Source: Agrobacterium pusense
GTDB taxonomy: Bacteria; Pseudomonadota; Alphaproteobacteria; Rhizobiales; Rhizobiaceae
DNA length: 64,000 nucleotides
Direction of reading: 5' to 3'
Assembly: GCF_900102105.1 (NCBI RefSeq)
Contig: NZ_FNBB01000006.1
Span: 62,001 to 126,000, forward strand
The notes under the pieces: model-generated
Database searches by the model: none
The model's input: only the letters and a program-made list of their open reading frames with translations
Told to the model about the DNA's origin: nothing
Shown here: positions 35,928 through 45,181 of the stretch, piece after piece
Position numbering within the stretch: the first letter of the stretch is position 1
Layout of the letters: every line of letters begins with the position of its first letter
Made by a program: the position numbers and the translations under genes

Positions 35928-35942
35928 GTCGCACCATTTACC

Positions 35943-35963
35943 GAACCAATCTTACATTGGTTC
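35943..35963. promoter_or_regulatory. Palindromic operator upstream of the FadR-type regulator
   Basis: GAACCAAT, 5 bases, ATTGGTTC: perfect 8-bp arms, followed by an extra half-site TTTGGT (35965-35970). A likely autoregulatory binding site. Confidence 0.65.
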
Positions 35964-36073
35964 ATTTGGTGAGAAATTTTCGCCGTCGTCAAGCTTATTT
36001 TTAAGCGGCAATAACTGACGCTCAAAATATGGGCATGTGGCGTTTTTAAAGGTGAACGGTGGGAGATTGGGCG

Positions 36074-36961
36074 CTATAGACGCACCCACCCCTCCTGAAG
36101 ATCGATGGAGAGCCTGATGCGCCCCGACAGGCGCTCGCCGGGGCCAACCGTCATCAGACCCTGCCCTTCTCGCTGCGCCTGGGGCAGGCCAAGCGCTCCG
36201 GCGGCCATGGAAACGGGTTCAAGACAGAGATAACGTTCCATGCGGTGTACGGCGAGATGGCCGAAAACCGCATCGGCTTCGAGCCGTAGTGAAAACCTGT
36301 CGAAGTCGACCTGCGCGCTTGACCAATCGGTGAAATGCAATGTGTATCCCGTTGCAGCGGGAATGGCGGGTTTCGGGCGAGGTGCCGGCGGCTGGCCGGT
36401 TGGCACGTTCTGCGCGTCCAGCGGATATTGCAGTTTGGCGTCCGTCCGCGCATCGCAACCGAGCCCGGCCGCCAGATAGGGATGCCAGCCCAGCGACACC
36501 GGCGCAGGCACATTAGCGCGATTTGTTATCGACAATTCCACGGTCATGCTGTCGTCTTCCAGCAGGAAAGACTGCTCGGCGCGGAAGGAAAACGGCCACT
36601 CTCCGTCAGCCTCGTAGTCCAGTGCCAATGCGACCCGATCCGAAGACAGGTCCGAAATCTCCCACGGCCGGCGGTGAGCCGGGCCATGCATGGCGTCAGG
36701 CGCAAGCGCCGGATGCGGCAGCAGGTCATGCCGGATACCCGTATGGACGAAGGACCCGCGATAGAGCCGGTTGTGATAGGGAAACAGCGGGTATGCGCCG
36801 GCCCTCGGCCAGTTGAACGGATCGAAATCCTGCTCCGTTGTCGGCACCAGAATATCGCCGTAGTCCCCGTGCCACAGATGGGTCATCCTGCCACCCCAGG
36901 CCGGGCGCAGGCGGGCAGAGAGCCGCCCGCAGGCAATCGTAACCGTTTCAGGCGAAGGCAT
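36074..36961 (-). CDS. Aldose 1-epimerase (mutarotase) family protein
   Basis: This 295-residue protein interconverts sugar anomers. RAGAYPLFPYHNRLYRG carries the conserved Asn-Arg, HGPAHRRPW the catalytic His, SLGWHPYL the second His, and CLEPVSM the catalytic Glu. There is no signal peptide. The start at 36961 (MPSPETVTIACGR) overlaps the end of the dehydratase gene by 14 bases, so it is translationally coupled as the last gene of the leftward sugar-acid operon. Confidence 0.85.
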   Translation of the reverse strand: MPSPETVTIACGRLSARLRPAWGGRMTHLWHGDYGDILVPTTEQDFDPFNWPRAGAYPLFPYHNRLYRGSFVHTGIRHDLLPHPALAPDAMHGPAHRRPWEISDLSSDRVALALDYEADGEWPFSFRAEQSFLLEDDSMTVELSITNRANVPAPVSLGWHPYLAAGLGCDARTDAKLQYPLDAQNVPTGQPPAPRPKPAIPAATGYTLHFTDWSSAQVDFDRFSLRLEADAVFGHLAVHRMERYLCLEPVSMAAGALGLPQAQREGQGLMTVGPGERLSGRIRLSIDLQEGWVRL

Positions 36962-38135
36962 AGGAGCCGTCAGGCCGTTTCGGCACCCGTCTTTGCCAAT
37001 GAACATAGCCATCTTCCTGCATGGCTTTTTCATCCATCTCGACACCCCAGCCTGGGCGGTCGGGCCTCAGCTCCAGATATCCGTCCTTCGGCAGATAGGG
37101 GTCGACGACATAGCGGGTTTCGTCCTCGCGTTTTTCGAGATCGGTGCCGCCATAGACGTAGCATTGCCCTTTCGGCAGCCGGTATTCGAGAATCCGGAAA
37201 TTCTGCTGGGCAGCGGAAAAATGCACGTTGACGGCGGTGGCGAGCGGTCCCATCGGGTTATGCGGCGCGATGCTGACGAAATGGGCTTCCGCGAGCGTGG
37301 CGATGCGGCGCATCTCCGAAATGCCGCCGACGACGCAGATATCGGGCTGGATGATATCCGCACCCTTTACCTGAAGAAGACGCAGGAACTCATTGCGATT
37401 ATACAGGCTTTCACCCGTTGCCAGCGTGCAGTTCAGCCCCTGTTTCAGGTCTCCCCACATCTCGATGTTTTCCGGGCGCAAAGGCTCTTCGAAGAACAGC
37501 GGATCGTAAGGGGCAAGCGCATTGCCAAGCTGGCGGGCGGCCGCTGGCTCGAAAATCTTGGCATGGGCGTCAAAGGCGATGTCGTAGTCGGGCCGCACCG
37601 TTTCGCGAAGCGAACGGAAATACTCGGCGGAACTGCGCACCACCTCGCCCCAGCGATGGGCGTGGATATCGAGGCGCCACGGGCTGAGCTTGAAGGCCGT
37701 GAAGCCCCAATCCTCGTTGAGACGGTCGAATTCCTCCTTTGCCGCCGGCGCATCCGGAGCGGTGTAGACACCGGCATAGACCTTGATACGGTCGCGCACT
37801 TCGCCGCCCAGCAGCTTGTAGACCGGCACGCCCGCCGCCTTGGCCGCGAGGTCCCAGAGGCAATGATCGAGCGCCGAGATCGCCGACAGACCGAGCGCTC
37901 CAGGCGGAAAGCGGTTCTGCTGGAGCAGGAGATTATAGAGATACTCCACCCGTGTCGGATCCTGACCGGCGAGGAATCCGTAGAGGTAATCCAGTACCGG
38001 CGGCAGGGCGAGATCGGGGCCGTGATTGTAACATTCACCCCAGCCGGTCAAACCGTCATCGGTATCGAGAGCGACGATGACACGGGGGCGGTCCTTGTCG
38101 CGGGTGACGAATACCCGCATGCGATCGATTTTCAT
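36948..38135 (-). CDS. Enolase-superfamily sugar-acid dehydratase (galactonate dehydratase-like)
   Basis: The 395-residue mandelate racemase/enolase-superfamily protein has capping-domain features TGWGECYNHGPD and ALDHCLWDLAAKAAG. The first metal-ligand strand is FDAHAKIFEP, with the Asp and His pair typical of the galactonate-dehydratase group. The later Glu ligands are in FFEEPLRPENI and LATGESLYNR, and IAPHNPMGPLATA carries the catalytic His. Members dehydrate aldonic acids to 2-keto-3-deoxy acids. The exact sugar acid cannot be told from sequence. It lies 42 bases downstream of the ABC ATPase gene. Confidence 0.85.
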   Translation of the reverse strand: MKIDRMRVFVTRDKDRPRVIVALDTDDGLTGWGECYNHGPDLALPPVLDYLYGFLAGQDPTRVEYLYNLLLQQNRFPPGALGLSAISALDHCLWDLAAKAAGVPVYKLLGGEVRDRIKVYAGVYTAPDAPAAKEEFDRLNEDWGFTAFKLSPWRLDIHAHRWGEVVRSSAEYFRSLRETVRPDYDIAFDAHAKIFEPAAARQLGNALAPYDPLFFEEPLRPENIEMWGDLKQGLNCTLATGESLYNRNEFLRLLQVKGADIIQPDICVVGGISEMRRIATLAEAHFVSIAPHNPMGPLATAVNVHFSAAQQNFRILEYRLPKGQCYVYGGTDLEKREDETRYVVDPYLPKDGYLELRPDRPGWGVEMDEKAMQEDGYVHWQRRVPKRPDGSYAFA

Positions 38136-38177
38136 GCTTCAGTCTTCCTCATGAATTGCAGCGTGCGAGGCCCGGCA

Positions 38178-39902
38178 TCATCGCGCGACGGCCCCGTTCT
38201 TGACTTCGGATGGTTCGACGTAGCGGAATCTGCGGGTACGGTCCCGGTCGCGTGGGTCCGGGCGCGGAATGGCGGAAAGAAGCGCCTGCGTATAGGGATG
38301 ATCCGGCGCGTTGCAGACCTTTTCGGCGTCTCCCACTTCCACCAGCTTGCCGCGATACATCACGCCTACGCGGTCGCACATATAGCGGATGACGCCGATA
38401 TCATGACTGATGAAGATATAGGCGAGCCCCAGCTCGTCCTGCAGCCGCATCAAAAGATCCAGCACCTGGAACCGCACCGAAACATCGAGCGCCGAAGTCG
38501 CCTCATCCGCCACGATGATACGCGGCTTCAGGGTTATGGCGCGGGCGATGCCGATGCGCTGGCGCTGGCCGCCGGAAAAGGCGTGCGGGTAACGCTCACG
38601 TCCGGCCGGATCGAGACCCACCTGCTCCATCAGGGCGCAGACACGCTCATCCAACTCCCTGCCCCTGGCAATGCCGTTGACCAGCAACGGCTCGCCGATG
38701 ACCTGTGCCACGGTCATGCGCGGATTGAGCGAGCCGAACGGGTCCTGGAAAACCATGCGCAGCTCACGCCGTGCGGCTTTCAGCTCGGGACCTTCTATCC
38801 TGGCCAGATCGACCACGCTGCCATCTGCCCGGCGATAGAGCATCGCGCCGCCGGTCGGATCGTAAAGGCGCATGATGGAGCGGCCCATCGTGGTCTTGCC
38901 GGAACCGCTTTCGCCGACGATGCCGAGCGTCTCGCCCGGCAATAGCTTGATCGACACGCCATCCAGCGCCTTCATCTCGCCGAAATGCATGGAAAGGTCA
39001 TTCACTTCGAGCACCGGCGCGGCCGTGAGATCGAGCGGAGGTCGCGCGAGCCGGATTTCAGCCTTCTGCTCCAGCTTCAGCACGGAGCCGATCAACATGC
39101 GGGTATAGGGGTCCTGCGGATTGTGGAATATCTCATCCACGGTTCCATATTCCTTGGCGACCCCATGGTGCATGACCAGCACGTCGTCGGCAATCTGCGC
39201 CACCACACCCATATCGTGGGTGATGAACAGCACCGCCATGCCATGCGCCTTTTGCAGCCGCGATATCAGGTCGAGGATTTCGGCCTGTGTCGTCACATCG
39301 AGCGCCGTCGTCGGTTCGTCGGCGATCAGAAGCTGCGGTTTGCAGGCCAGCGCCATGGCGATCATCGCACGCTGGCGCATGCCGCCCGAATATTGGAAGG
39401 CGTAGCGATCCAGCGCCTTTTCGGGGTTGGGGATTTCCACCTGCCGCAACAGTTCGATGGCCTCGGCGCGCGCCTCAGCCTTGCTCATCTTGAGGTGCAG
39501 CCGCAGGACCTCGGTGATCTGGTCACCAACGGTATGCACGGGTGAAAGCGACGACATCGGCTCCTGAAAGATCATCGCGATATCAGCGCCGCGCACCGAG
39601 CGGATGGCACGGCTGCGCGGATCGAGCTTTGCCAGATCCAGAGCGGTGCCGTCGGCGCGGTTGAGGATGATCGACCCGGACGCAATGCGACCGGGACTGT
39701 CGATGATCTGCAGGATGGAGCGGGCGGTGACGGATTTGCCGGATCCGCTTTCGCCAACGACGCAGAGCGTCTTGCCGGGATCGATTGAGAAAGACAGATC
39801 GTTGACGGCCCGGAAAACGCCGTTTCTGACCGGAAATTCAGTGACCAGATTTCGGACTTCAAGCAGCGGTTTGGCTGGCTTCATGGAAAGAATGTCGCTC
39901 AT
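38178..39902 (-). CDS. Fused double ATPase of the sugar-acid ABC importer
   Basis: The protein has 574 residues and two ATPase domains. The first has [28 protein letters not shown] and [12 protein letters not shown]. The second has [28 protein letters not shown] and [12 protein letters not shown]. Oligopeptide-family tails are present ([23 protein letters not shown]). Start 39902 follows a GTGAGG site and lies 8 bases after the permease stop; an ATG at 39881 is possible. It energises the importer encoded upstream. Confidence 0.88.
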   Translation of the reverse strand: MSDILSMKPAKPLLEVRNLVTEFPVRNGVFRAVNDLSFSIDPGKTLCVVGESGSGKSVTARSILQIIDSPGRIASGSIILNRADGTALDLAKLDPRSRAIRSVRGADIAMIFQEPMSSLSPVHTVGDQITEVLRLHLKMSKAEARAEAIELLRQVEIPNPEKALDRYAFQYSGGMRQRAMIAMALACKPQLLIADEPTTALDVTTQAEILDLISRLQKAHGMAVLFITHDMGVVAQIADDVLVMHHGVAKEYGTVDEIFHNPQDPYTRMLIGSVLKLEQKAEIRLARPPLDLTAAPVLEVNDLSMHFGEMKALDGVSIKLLPGETLGIVGESGSGKTTMGRSIMRLYDPTGGAMLYRRADGSVVDLARIEGPELKAARRELRMVFQDPFGSLNPRMTVAQVIGEPLLVNGIARGRELDERVCALMEQVGLDPAGRERYPHAFSGGQRQRIGIARAITLKPRIIVADEATSALDVSVRFQVLDLLMRLQDELGLAYIFISHDIGVIRYMCDRVGVMYRGKLVEVGDAEKVCNAPDHPYTQALLSAIPRPDPRDRDRTRRFRYVEPSEVKNGAVAR

Positions 39903-39910
39903 CCGGGGCC

Positions 39911-41035
39911 TCACTTGTTATAGGGGTCGGCTGCGTCGCGCAGGCCGTCGCCGAGCAGATTGAGAGCCATGACGGCAATAACGACAGCCACACCGGGCAG
40001 GAACAGCCAGGGTGCGGTTGCAATCGAGCGGATATTCTGCGCCTCGCGAAGCAAAACGCCCCAGGAAATCGTCGGCGGCTGCAGACCGAGACCGAGGAAG
40101 GACAGCGATGTTTCCGCAAGGATCATCGCCGGAACCGCAAGCGTGACCGAAGCGATGATATGGCTCGAAAAGCTCGGCAGCATATGGCGGAAGATGATGC
40201 GCCCTTCCGGCACGCCATCCAACCGGGCCGCGGCCACGAACTCTTCGGTCCTGAGCGACAGGAACCGGCCGCGCACGACACGGGCGAGCTGCGCCCAACC
40301 GGTCAGGGACAGGATGATGGTGATCATCATATATTGCAGCGTGGCAGGCCAGCCCTGCGGCAGGGCGGCGGCCAGCGCCAGCCAGATGGGAATGGTGGGG
40401 AGCGACAGCACGAAGTCGATTACGCGCTGCATGACGAAATCGATGCGGCCGCCGTAATAACCGGATATGCCACCGAGAACGACGCCGAGCAGCAGCGAGA
40501 AGAACACGCCGACAAGACCGATCGACAGGGAGATCTGCGCGCCCTGCACAACGCGACTGAAGACATCGCGGCCGAGACGATCCGCGCCGAAGAGGAAGAG
40601 CGGCCGCGTTTTATCGGTGGACGCCAGCAGATGGAGGTCCGTGGTGAACAGGCCGAACACGGAATACTCGTAACCGCGACCGAAAAGCTGAACCGGAATT
40701 TTCTTCGCCGTATCCTCGACGAAGACCGCCGCAAGCGTCTCCGGATTGCGGGTCAGCTTCAGCGGATAATAGTGCAGCCCGAGCGAGAAACCCTCGGTCG
40801 TATCGATGAAGTGGACGCGCTGCGGCGGATGGAAGGTGGCGCGGGCATTCTGCAGCACCGGATCGTTGATGGCGAAGAAGCCAGGCACCAGCGCGACGAT
40901 ATACATGGCGATGGTGATGAACAGGGCGGCCATGGCCAGCTTGTGGCGTTTGAACGCCCACCAGATGAGCTGCCACTGCGAAGCGACGGCGGCGCGGTCC
41001 TGCCGGGCATTGGTGGTCATGGTGATATCGCTCAT
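39911..41035 (-). CDS. Peptide-class ABC permease with large periplasmic insert
   Basis: This 374-residue DppC-family permease carries, between its first span and the conserved LFGADRLGRDVFSRVV, about 85 extra periplasmic residues (NARATFHPPQRVHFIDTTEG and following). The EAA loop is AAARLDGVPEGRIIFRHMLPS and the C terminus is LLGDGLRDAADP. The insert is reminiscent of the YejE-type and oligosaccharide-transport branches of this class. It pairs with the permease at 41045-42031, 9 bases upstream. Confidence 0.87.
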   Translation of the reverse strand: MSDITMTTNARQDRAAVASQWQLIWWAFKRHKLAMAALFITIAMYIVALVPGFFAINDPVLQNARATFHPPQRVHFIDTTEGFSLGLHYYPLKLTRNPETLAAVFVEDTAKKIPVQLFGRGYEYSVFGLFTTDLHLLASTDKTRPLFLFGADRLGRDVFSRVVQGAQISLSIGLVGVFFSLLLGVVLGGISGYYGGRIDFVMQRVIDFVLSLPTIPIWLALAAALPQGWPATLQYMMITIILSLTGWAQLARVVRGRFLSLRTEEFVAAARLDGVPEGRIIFRHMLPSFSSHIIASVTLAVPAMILAETSLSFLGLGLQPPTISWGVLLREAQNIRSIATAPWLFLPGVAVVIAVMALNLLGDGLRDAADPYNK

Positions 41036-41044
41036 GGCGCCCTC

Positions 41045-42031
41045 CTATTCGAGCCGGATGCGCGGATCGACCAGCGCAAGCAGGATGTCGCTGATCAGCG
41101 AACCGATCAGCGTCAGCGCGCAGATCAGCAGCACGAAAGCGCCGGCGAGATACATGTCCTGCGCCATCAGCGACTGCAAAAGCAGCGGCGCGGCCGTCGG
41201 CAGATTGAGCACGATGGCGACGACCACCGAGCCCGAAATGAGATTGGGCAGCAGCCATGCGATGGTGGAGATGAACGGATTGAGCGCAATTCTGAGCGGA
41301 TATTTCGTCAGCAGCTTGAACTCGGACAATCCCTTCGCCCGCGCCGTGGTTACATAGGGCTTGGGCAATTCATCCAGCATATTGGCGCGCATGACGCGGA
41401 TGAGGCTTGCGGTGGAAGACACGGCAAGGATGGCGACCGGCAGCCAGATATGAGCCATCAGGTCCATCATCTTGGCGATGCTCCACGAGGCGGTCTCATA
41501 TTCCGCGGAAAACAGCCCGCCGACATCGGCCCCGAACTCTACCGCCGCGACATACATCAGCACCAGCGCCAGCAGGAACGAGGGTATGGAAAGGCCGAAA
41601 AAAGAAAAGGCAGTGAAGAGATAGTCTCCTATCGAATATTTGCGCACGGCGGAGAAGACGCCGATGGGAAGCGCGATGGCCCAGGTTGCAAGAAGGCTTG
41701 CGATGGCCAGAACCAGCGTCAGCGCCATGCGCTCCCAGATGAGGCCTGAAACCGGCTGCTGCCATTCGAACGAAATGCCGAAATCGCCGCGGCTGACGAT
41801 GCCCCATATCCATTTCAGATATTGCACGATCATCGGGTCATCGAGGCCGAAACGTTCGCGCAGCTGCGCCGCCGTATTGTGGTCGATGACCTCGTTGGAG
41901 GCGGCCAGTGTGGCGATATAGGTCGTCACATAGTCGCCGGGCGGCAGCTGGATCAGGACAAAGGCAAGGAAACTGACGGCAAACAGGGACGGTATCATCC
42001 ACAGCAGGCGTTTTACGATGAAAAGCAGCAT
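41045..42031 (-). CDS. Peptide-class ABC permease (DppB-like)
   Basis: The 328-residue permease begins MLLFIVKRLLWMIPSLFAVS and has six spans. The family marker LPPGDYVTTYIATLAAS is followed by GDFGISFEWQQPV. The EAA loop is TTARAKGLSEFKLLTKYPLRI and the C terminus is LALVDPRIRLE. GAGAAC precedes the ATG at 42031. The frame extends far upstream into the binding protein gene but without family similarity. Confidence 0.88.
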   Translation of the reverse strand: MLLFIVKRLLWMIPSLFAVSFLAFVLIQLPPGDYVTTYIATLAASNEVIDHNTAAQLRERFGLDDPMIVQYLKWIWGIVSRGDFGISFEWQQPVSGLIWERMALTLVLAIASLLATWAIALPIGVFSAVRKYSIGDYLFTAFSFFGLSIPSFLLALVLMYVAAVEFGADVGGLFSAEYETASWSIAKMMDLMAHIWLPVAILAVSSTASLIRVMRANMLDELPKPYVTTARAKGLSEFKLLTKYPLRIALNPFISTIAWLLPNLISGSVVVAIVLNLPTAAPLLLQSLMAQDMYLAGAFVLLICALTLIGSLISDILLALVDPRIRLE

Positions 42032-42112
42032 GTCGTTCTCGCAATCACATTGTGCCGCACGCACCGCCTTCCACTCAAGAGACGGGCTGTGGGTGGTCGA
42101 AACAACCTGAGA

Positions 42113-42140
42113 GGCGTCGCCGCGTTGCGGCAGCGACGCC
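42113..42140. other. Hairpin between binding protein and permease genes
   Basis: An 8-bp stem (GGCGTCGC with GCGACGCC) with an inner CGC/GCG pair, 13 bases after the binding protein stop. The placement is like the hairpin at 33543-33566. Confidence 0.5.
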
Positions 42141-42152
42141 CATGTGGCGTTA

Positions 42153-44102
42153 TCAGCTTGTGAAGGTGAACTGTTGCGGCAGCGCCGGGCCGGGATTGGG
42201 CCAGGTCCAGCTGTCGGGTTCCGTTTCCGGCACGTTGCGCAGATTGTTGCGGATGATGCCGAAACCGCCCACCGCAAGGCAGAGGCCGATCGTTTCGAAC
42301 TCTTCCGCCGCAATGTCGAAGATCTGCTTCATCTTCTCGCCGCGCTTGGCAAGGTCGGCCGTGGAGCGCGCCTCATCGAAAAGCTTGAAGCGCTTTTTCT
42401 GGCTTTCTGGCGGCTCCTCGCCCTTCTGGCCGTTGGATGTATACCAGAGCGCCCACGGAATGGCGTAACGCGACCCCTGAGGGTGGAAGGCGAAGAAATC
42501 GCGCGGGTCGAGCATCGGATCGAGACCGCCGGGACCGGGCCAGACGGCGGCATCATGGGCGTTGTCATCGCCGCGTGTATAATAGAGCGCGCGTTCGATG
42601 GTATTGACCTTGATGTCGACGCCGATCTGCGCCCATTGCGCCTTCACCAGCTCCAACGCATCGACCAGATCGGGATAGAGCGTCGGGATAACATCGATGG
42701 AGAAGAAGATCGGCTGACCATCGGGACGAAGCCGAATGCCGTTGCCGTTCTTCTTGTCGTAACCGGCCTTGTCGAGAAGCTCGTTCGCCTTGTCGGCGTC
42801 ATATTCGGTGAATTGCCGCGCGAGCTTTTCATTGTACCAGGGATGTGTCGGGCGTGGCCCGGCCTGATACCCTTCGCTTTGGCCGAAATAAACGATGTCG
42901 ATGATTTCCTGCCGGTTGAGCGCAATGGACAATGCCTGACGGAAAGACTTGTCTGCAAACATCTTGCGCATTGCCGGGTCTTTGTGGGTGATGTTCAGGT
43001 AAATCTGGCACTGCTGCGCGGCAGACGGCACCAAAGTCAGCAGGCGGTAGTCACCCTTTTTCATGTTCTGCGACAGGGTCGGCTTGTTGGCGAGAACGCT
43101 GATATGGCGCTCTTGAATGTCGATCTTGCCGGAAATGACGTTCAGCATCAGCGATTCGACATCCTGCGAAATGCCGAAATTGATTTCGTCGATATAGGGT
43201 AACTGGTTACCTTCGGTATCGACCTGCCAGAAGTATGGGTTGCGGGTCATGACCACCCGTGTCGCACCGCCGGAGTAAGGCTCCTTCACCACCCATGGAT
43301 CAAGCGTCGGCTTGTCGACATTCGACCAGCGGGAGGGAATTTCGATATCCCCGCATTTGGCGCGGAACAGTTCGGTCCAGCTGGAGACGCCCGCCGCCTT
43401 CACATCAGCATCGAGCGCCATGTTGTATTTCGGCAGGAACTTGCTGCAATAGTGTTTGGGAAACAGCGTCGGATGCTGGCCGAGCGGCGTGGCGAGGTTT
43501 TCGAGATAAAGCGCATTCGGCGCGGCGAATTTGAACTTTACCGTGAAATCGTTGACTTTTTCGACATCGACCGCCTTGCCGGCCACGGAGAGCTGCGCCG
43601 GCGTGGCGCTGTAAAGCTCCTTGTTCTTGATGCAGTCCTCGATGGCGAACACCACGTCATCGGCGGTGAAGGGGTGGCCGTCCGACCATTTTGCGCCCTC
43701 CAGCAAATGGAAGGTGAATTGCGAGGCATCGTCGTTGACCTCCCATTTCACCGCAAGGTTCGGCAGAACCTCGGTGAAATCCATGTTCCAGCGAACAAGG
43801 CCCTGATTGCCGACCATGCGCAGGATGCCGTTATGGTCCGACGAACCGCGCAGGCCACGGCGCAATGTGCCGCCATAGGTACCGATTTTCTCGTGCGGCG
43901 TCACCACCATCGGATTTTTCGGCAAGCGTTCGGCCAAGGGCGGCAATTTGCCGTCCTTTACCAGCGCCTCCAGTTCCGGCGCCTGCTTGCCGGCAGCAGC
44001 CCGCGCCGAGGCTCCCATGACGGAAAGTGCGGCCACGCCGCCAACACCCGCCATAAAGGTTCGGCGCGTTACGCCCAGTGAAAATGCTTCGCCATCGCGC
44101 AT
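42153..44102 (-). CDS. Tat-exported peptide-class ABC substrate-binding protein
   Basis: The 649-residue family-5 binding protein has a twin-arginine signal (TRRTFMAGVGGVAAL, residues 12-26) cleaved after ASARAAA. Conserved stretches include GGTLRRGLRGSSDHNG, the central NDFTVKFKFAAPN, and QALSIALNRQEIIDIVYFG. Export in folded form by Tat is typical of large oligosaccharide- and opine-type members. GGGAGGA precedes the ATG at 44102. It heads the leftward operon and faces the FadR-type regulator across a 301-base gap. Confidence 0.88.
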   Translation of the reverse strand: MRDGEAFSLGVTRRTFMAGVGGVAALSVMGASARAAAGKQAPELEALVKDGKLPPLAERLPKNPMVVTPHEKIGTYGGTLRRGLRGSSDHNGILRMVGNQGLVRWNMDFTEVLPNLAVKWEVNDDASQFTFHLLEGAKWSDGHPFTADDVVFAIEDCIKNKELYSATPAQLSVAGKAVDVEKVNDFTVKFKFAAPNALYLENLATPLGQHPTLFPKHYCSKFLPKYNMALDADVKAAGVSSWTELFRAKCGDIEIPSRWSNVDKPTLDPWVVKEPYSGGATRVVMTRNPYFWQVDTEGNQLPYIDEINFGISQDVESLMLNVISGKIDIQERHISVLANKPTLSQNMKKGDYRLLTLVPSAAQQCQIYLNITHKDPAMRKMFADKSFRQALSIALNRQEIIDIVYFGQSEGYQAGPRPTHPWYNEKLARQFTEYDADKANELLDKAGYDKKNGNGIRLRPDGQPIFFSIDVIPTLYPDLVDALELVKAQWAQIGVDIKVNTIERALYYTRGDDNAHDAAVWPGPGGLDPMLDPRDFFAFHPQGSRYAIPWALWYTSNGQKGEEPPESQKKRFKLFDEARSTADLAKRGEKMKQIFDIAAEEFETIGLCLAVGGFGIIRNNLRNVPETEPDSWTWPNPGPALPQQFTFTS

Positions 44103-44236
44103 CGACAATCCTCCCAAAAAATCACCGGCAGCGAGACGGCTTTCACCGAACCGCGACGGCCCTCCCGGCCAGCCAGCAAGCCGATCCTCCATCGGCAGGG
44201 GCAGACCATATGGGCGTTTTCAGATGATTACAAGTA

Positions 44237-44265
44237 TTGACAGATTTTTACATCTTTTTTATCTG
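44237..44265 (+). promoter_or_regulatory. Sigma-70-like promoter in the 301-base divergent gap
   Basis: The gap 44103-44403 is AT-rich. It holds TTGACA (44237-44242), 17 bases, then TATCTG (44260-44265) facing the regulator gene. ACAGAT (44240-44245) and ATCTGT (44261-44266) form a spaced inverted repeat that may be the regulator's operator. No gene was seen in the gap. Confidence 0.5.
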
Positions 44266-44403
44266 TAGGCCGGCTTTCAGGATCAGGCTTGAAGAAAAAA
44301 TCGGCAGGACAGCCCCCTCGCGCATCAAAACTCCGGTATTTCTGTTGCGATTAAAATGCAGGAAACCCATTAACTTCAGCGATTTGCAACGAAAGGGCTG
44401 CTG

Positions 44404-45123
44404 ATGGACAATCACACTGCATCTGCCGCCGCTCGAGGCGAAACTCGGCTGAGCGACATCATCTACGAAAAAATCGTCGGCATGATTTCGGACGGGCGGT
44501 TTCCTGTGAACGAGCGGCTGCCATCGGAACAGAATCTGGCGTCGCTGTTCGGTGCATCGCGGCCGGTCGTGCGGGAGGCGCTGGAGCGGCTTCGGAACGA
44601 CGAGCTTATCGTTTCGCAAAAGGGATCCGGCTCCTATGTACGCCAGCAGCCGGATTCTTCCGTGTTGCAACAGGTGCCGGTCGGCTCGCTGGCCGACGTG
44701 CAGCGTTTTTTTGAGTTCAGGGCCGGATTGGAGGCTTCCGCGGCTGAGCTTGCGGCGCGCAACTGGCAGGCCGCTGACAGGGTGCGGATCGAGCAGGCGA
44801 TTGCCGCGCTGGAACAATGTCTCGAGCGCAACGATCTCGGTGCTGAGGAAGATTTCGCCCTGCACGAAGCCATCGCGAAGGCGAGCCACAACCAGTTCCA
44901 CATCACGGTGCGGATCTGGTTCAAGCCGCATTTCGCAATCGGCCAGTCGGTGACACGCAGCCTCAGCCTCAAGCGGACGCCGCAGCATGTGCGCGAAGTC
45001 CAGAACGAGCACACGGCAATCGTGGAAGCGATTTTTGCGCGACGGGAGCAGGCTGCGCATGACGCGATGAAAGACCACATATTGAAGGCGCGCGCCCGCA
45101 TGTTTCAGGGCGTTGGCAGTTAG
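44404..45123 (+). CDS. FadR-type GntR regulator of the sugar-acid module
   Basis: The 239-residue protein has a winged helix (LPSEQNLASLFGASRPVVREALERLRNDELI, residues 40-70) and an FCD domain with DFALHEAIA, VQNEHTAIVEAI and DHILKAR. These supply the usual Asp and His metal ligands. It is divergent to the ABC operon and upstream of the lactonase and aldolase genes in the same direction, so it probably controls both sides in response to a sugar acid. Confidence 0.87.
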   Translation: MDNHTASAAARGETRLSDIIYEKIVGMISDGRFPVNERLPSEQNLASLFGASRPVVREALERLRNDELIVSQKGSGSYVRQQPDSSVLQQVPVGSLADVQRFFEFRAGLEASAAELAARNWQAADRVRIEQAIAALEQCLERNDLGAEEDFALHEAIAKASHNQFHITVRIWFKPHFAIGQSVTRSLSLKRTPQHVREVQNEHTAIVEAIFARREQAAHDAMKDHILKARARMFQGVGS

Positions 45124-45181
45124 GCCGCATCCTGCACTGTCGAAAATAGAATCATAATGGGCGGATGAGAGAGAGGAACCA

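Noticed and set aside
36993-38945. Open frame of 650 codons opposite the dehydratase and ATPase genes
   Set aside because: Crosses two real genes on the other strand and has no coherent domain.
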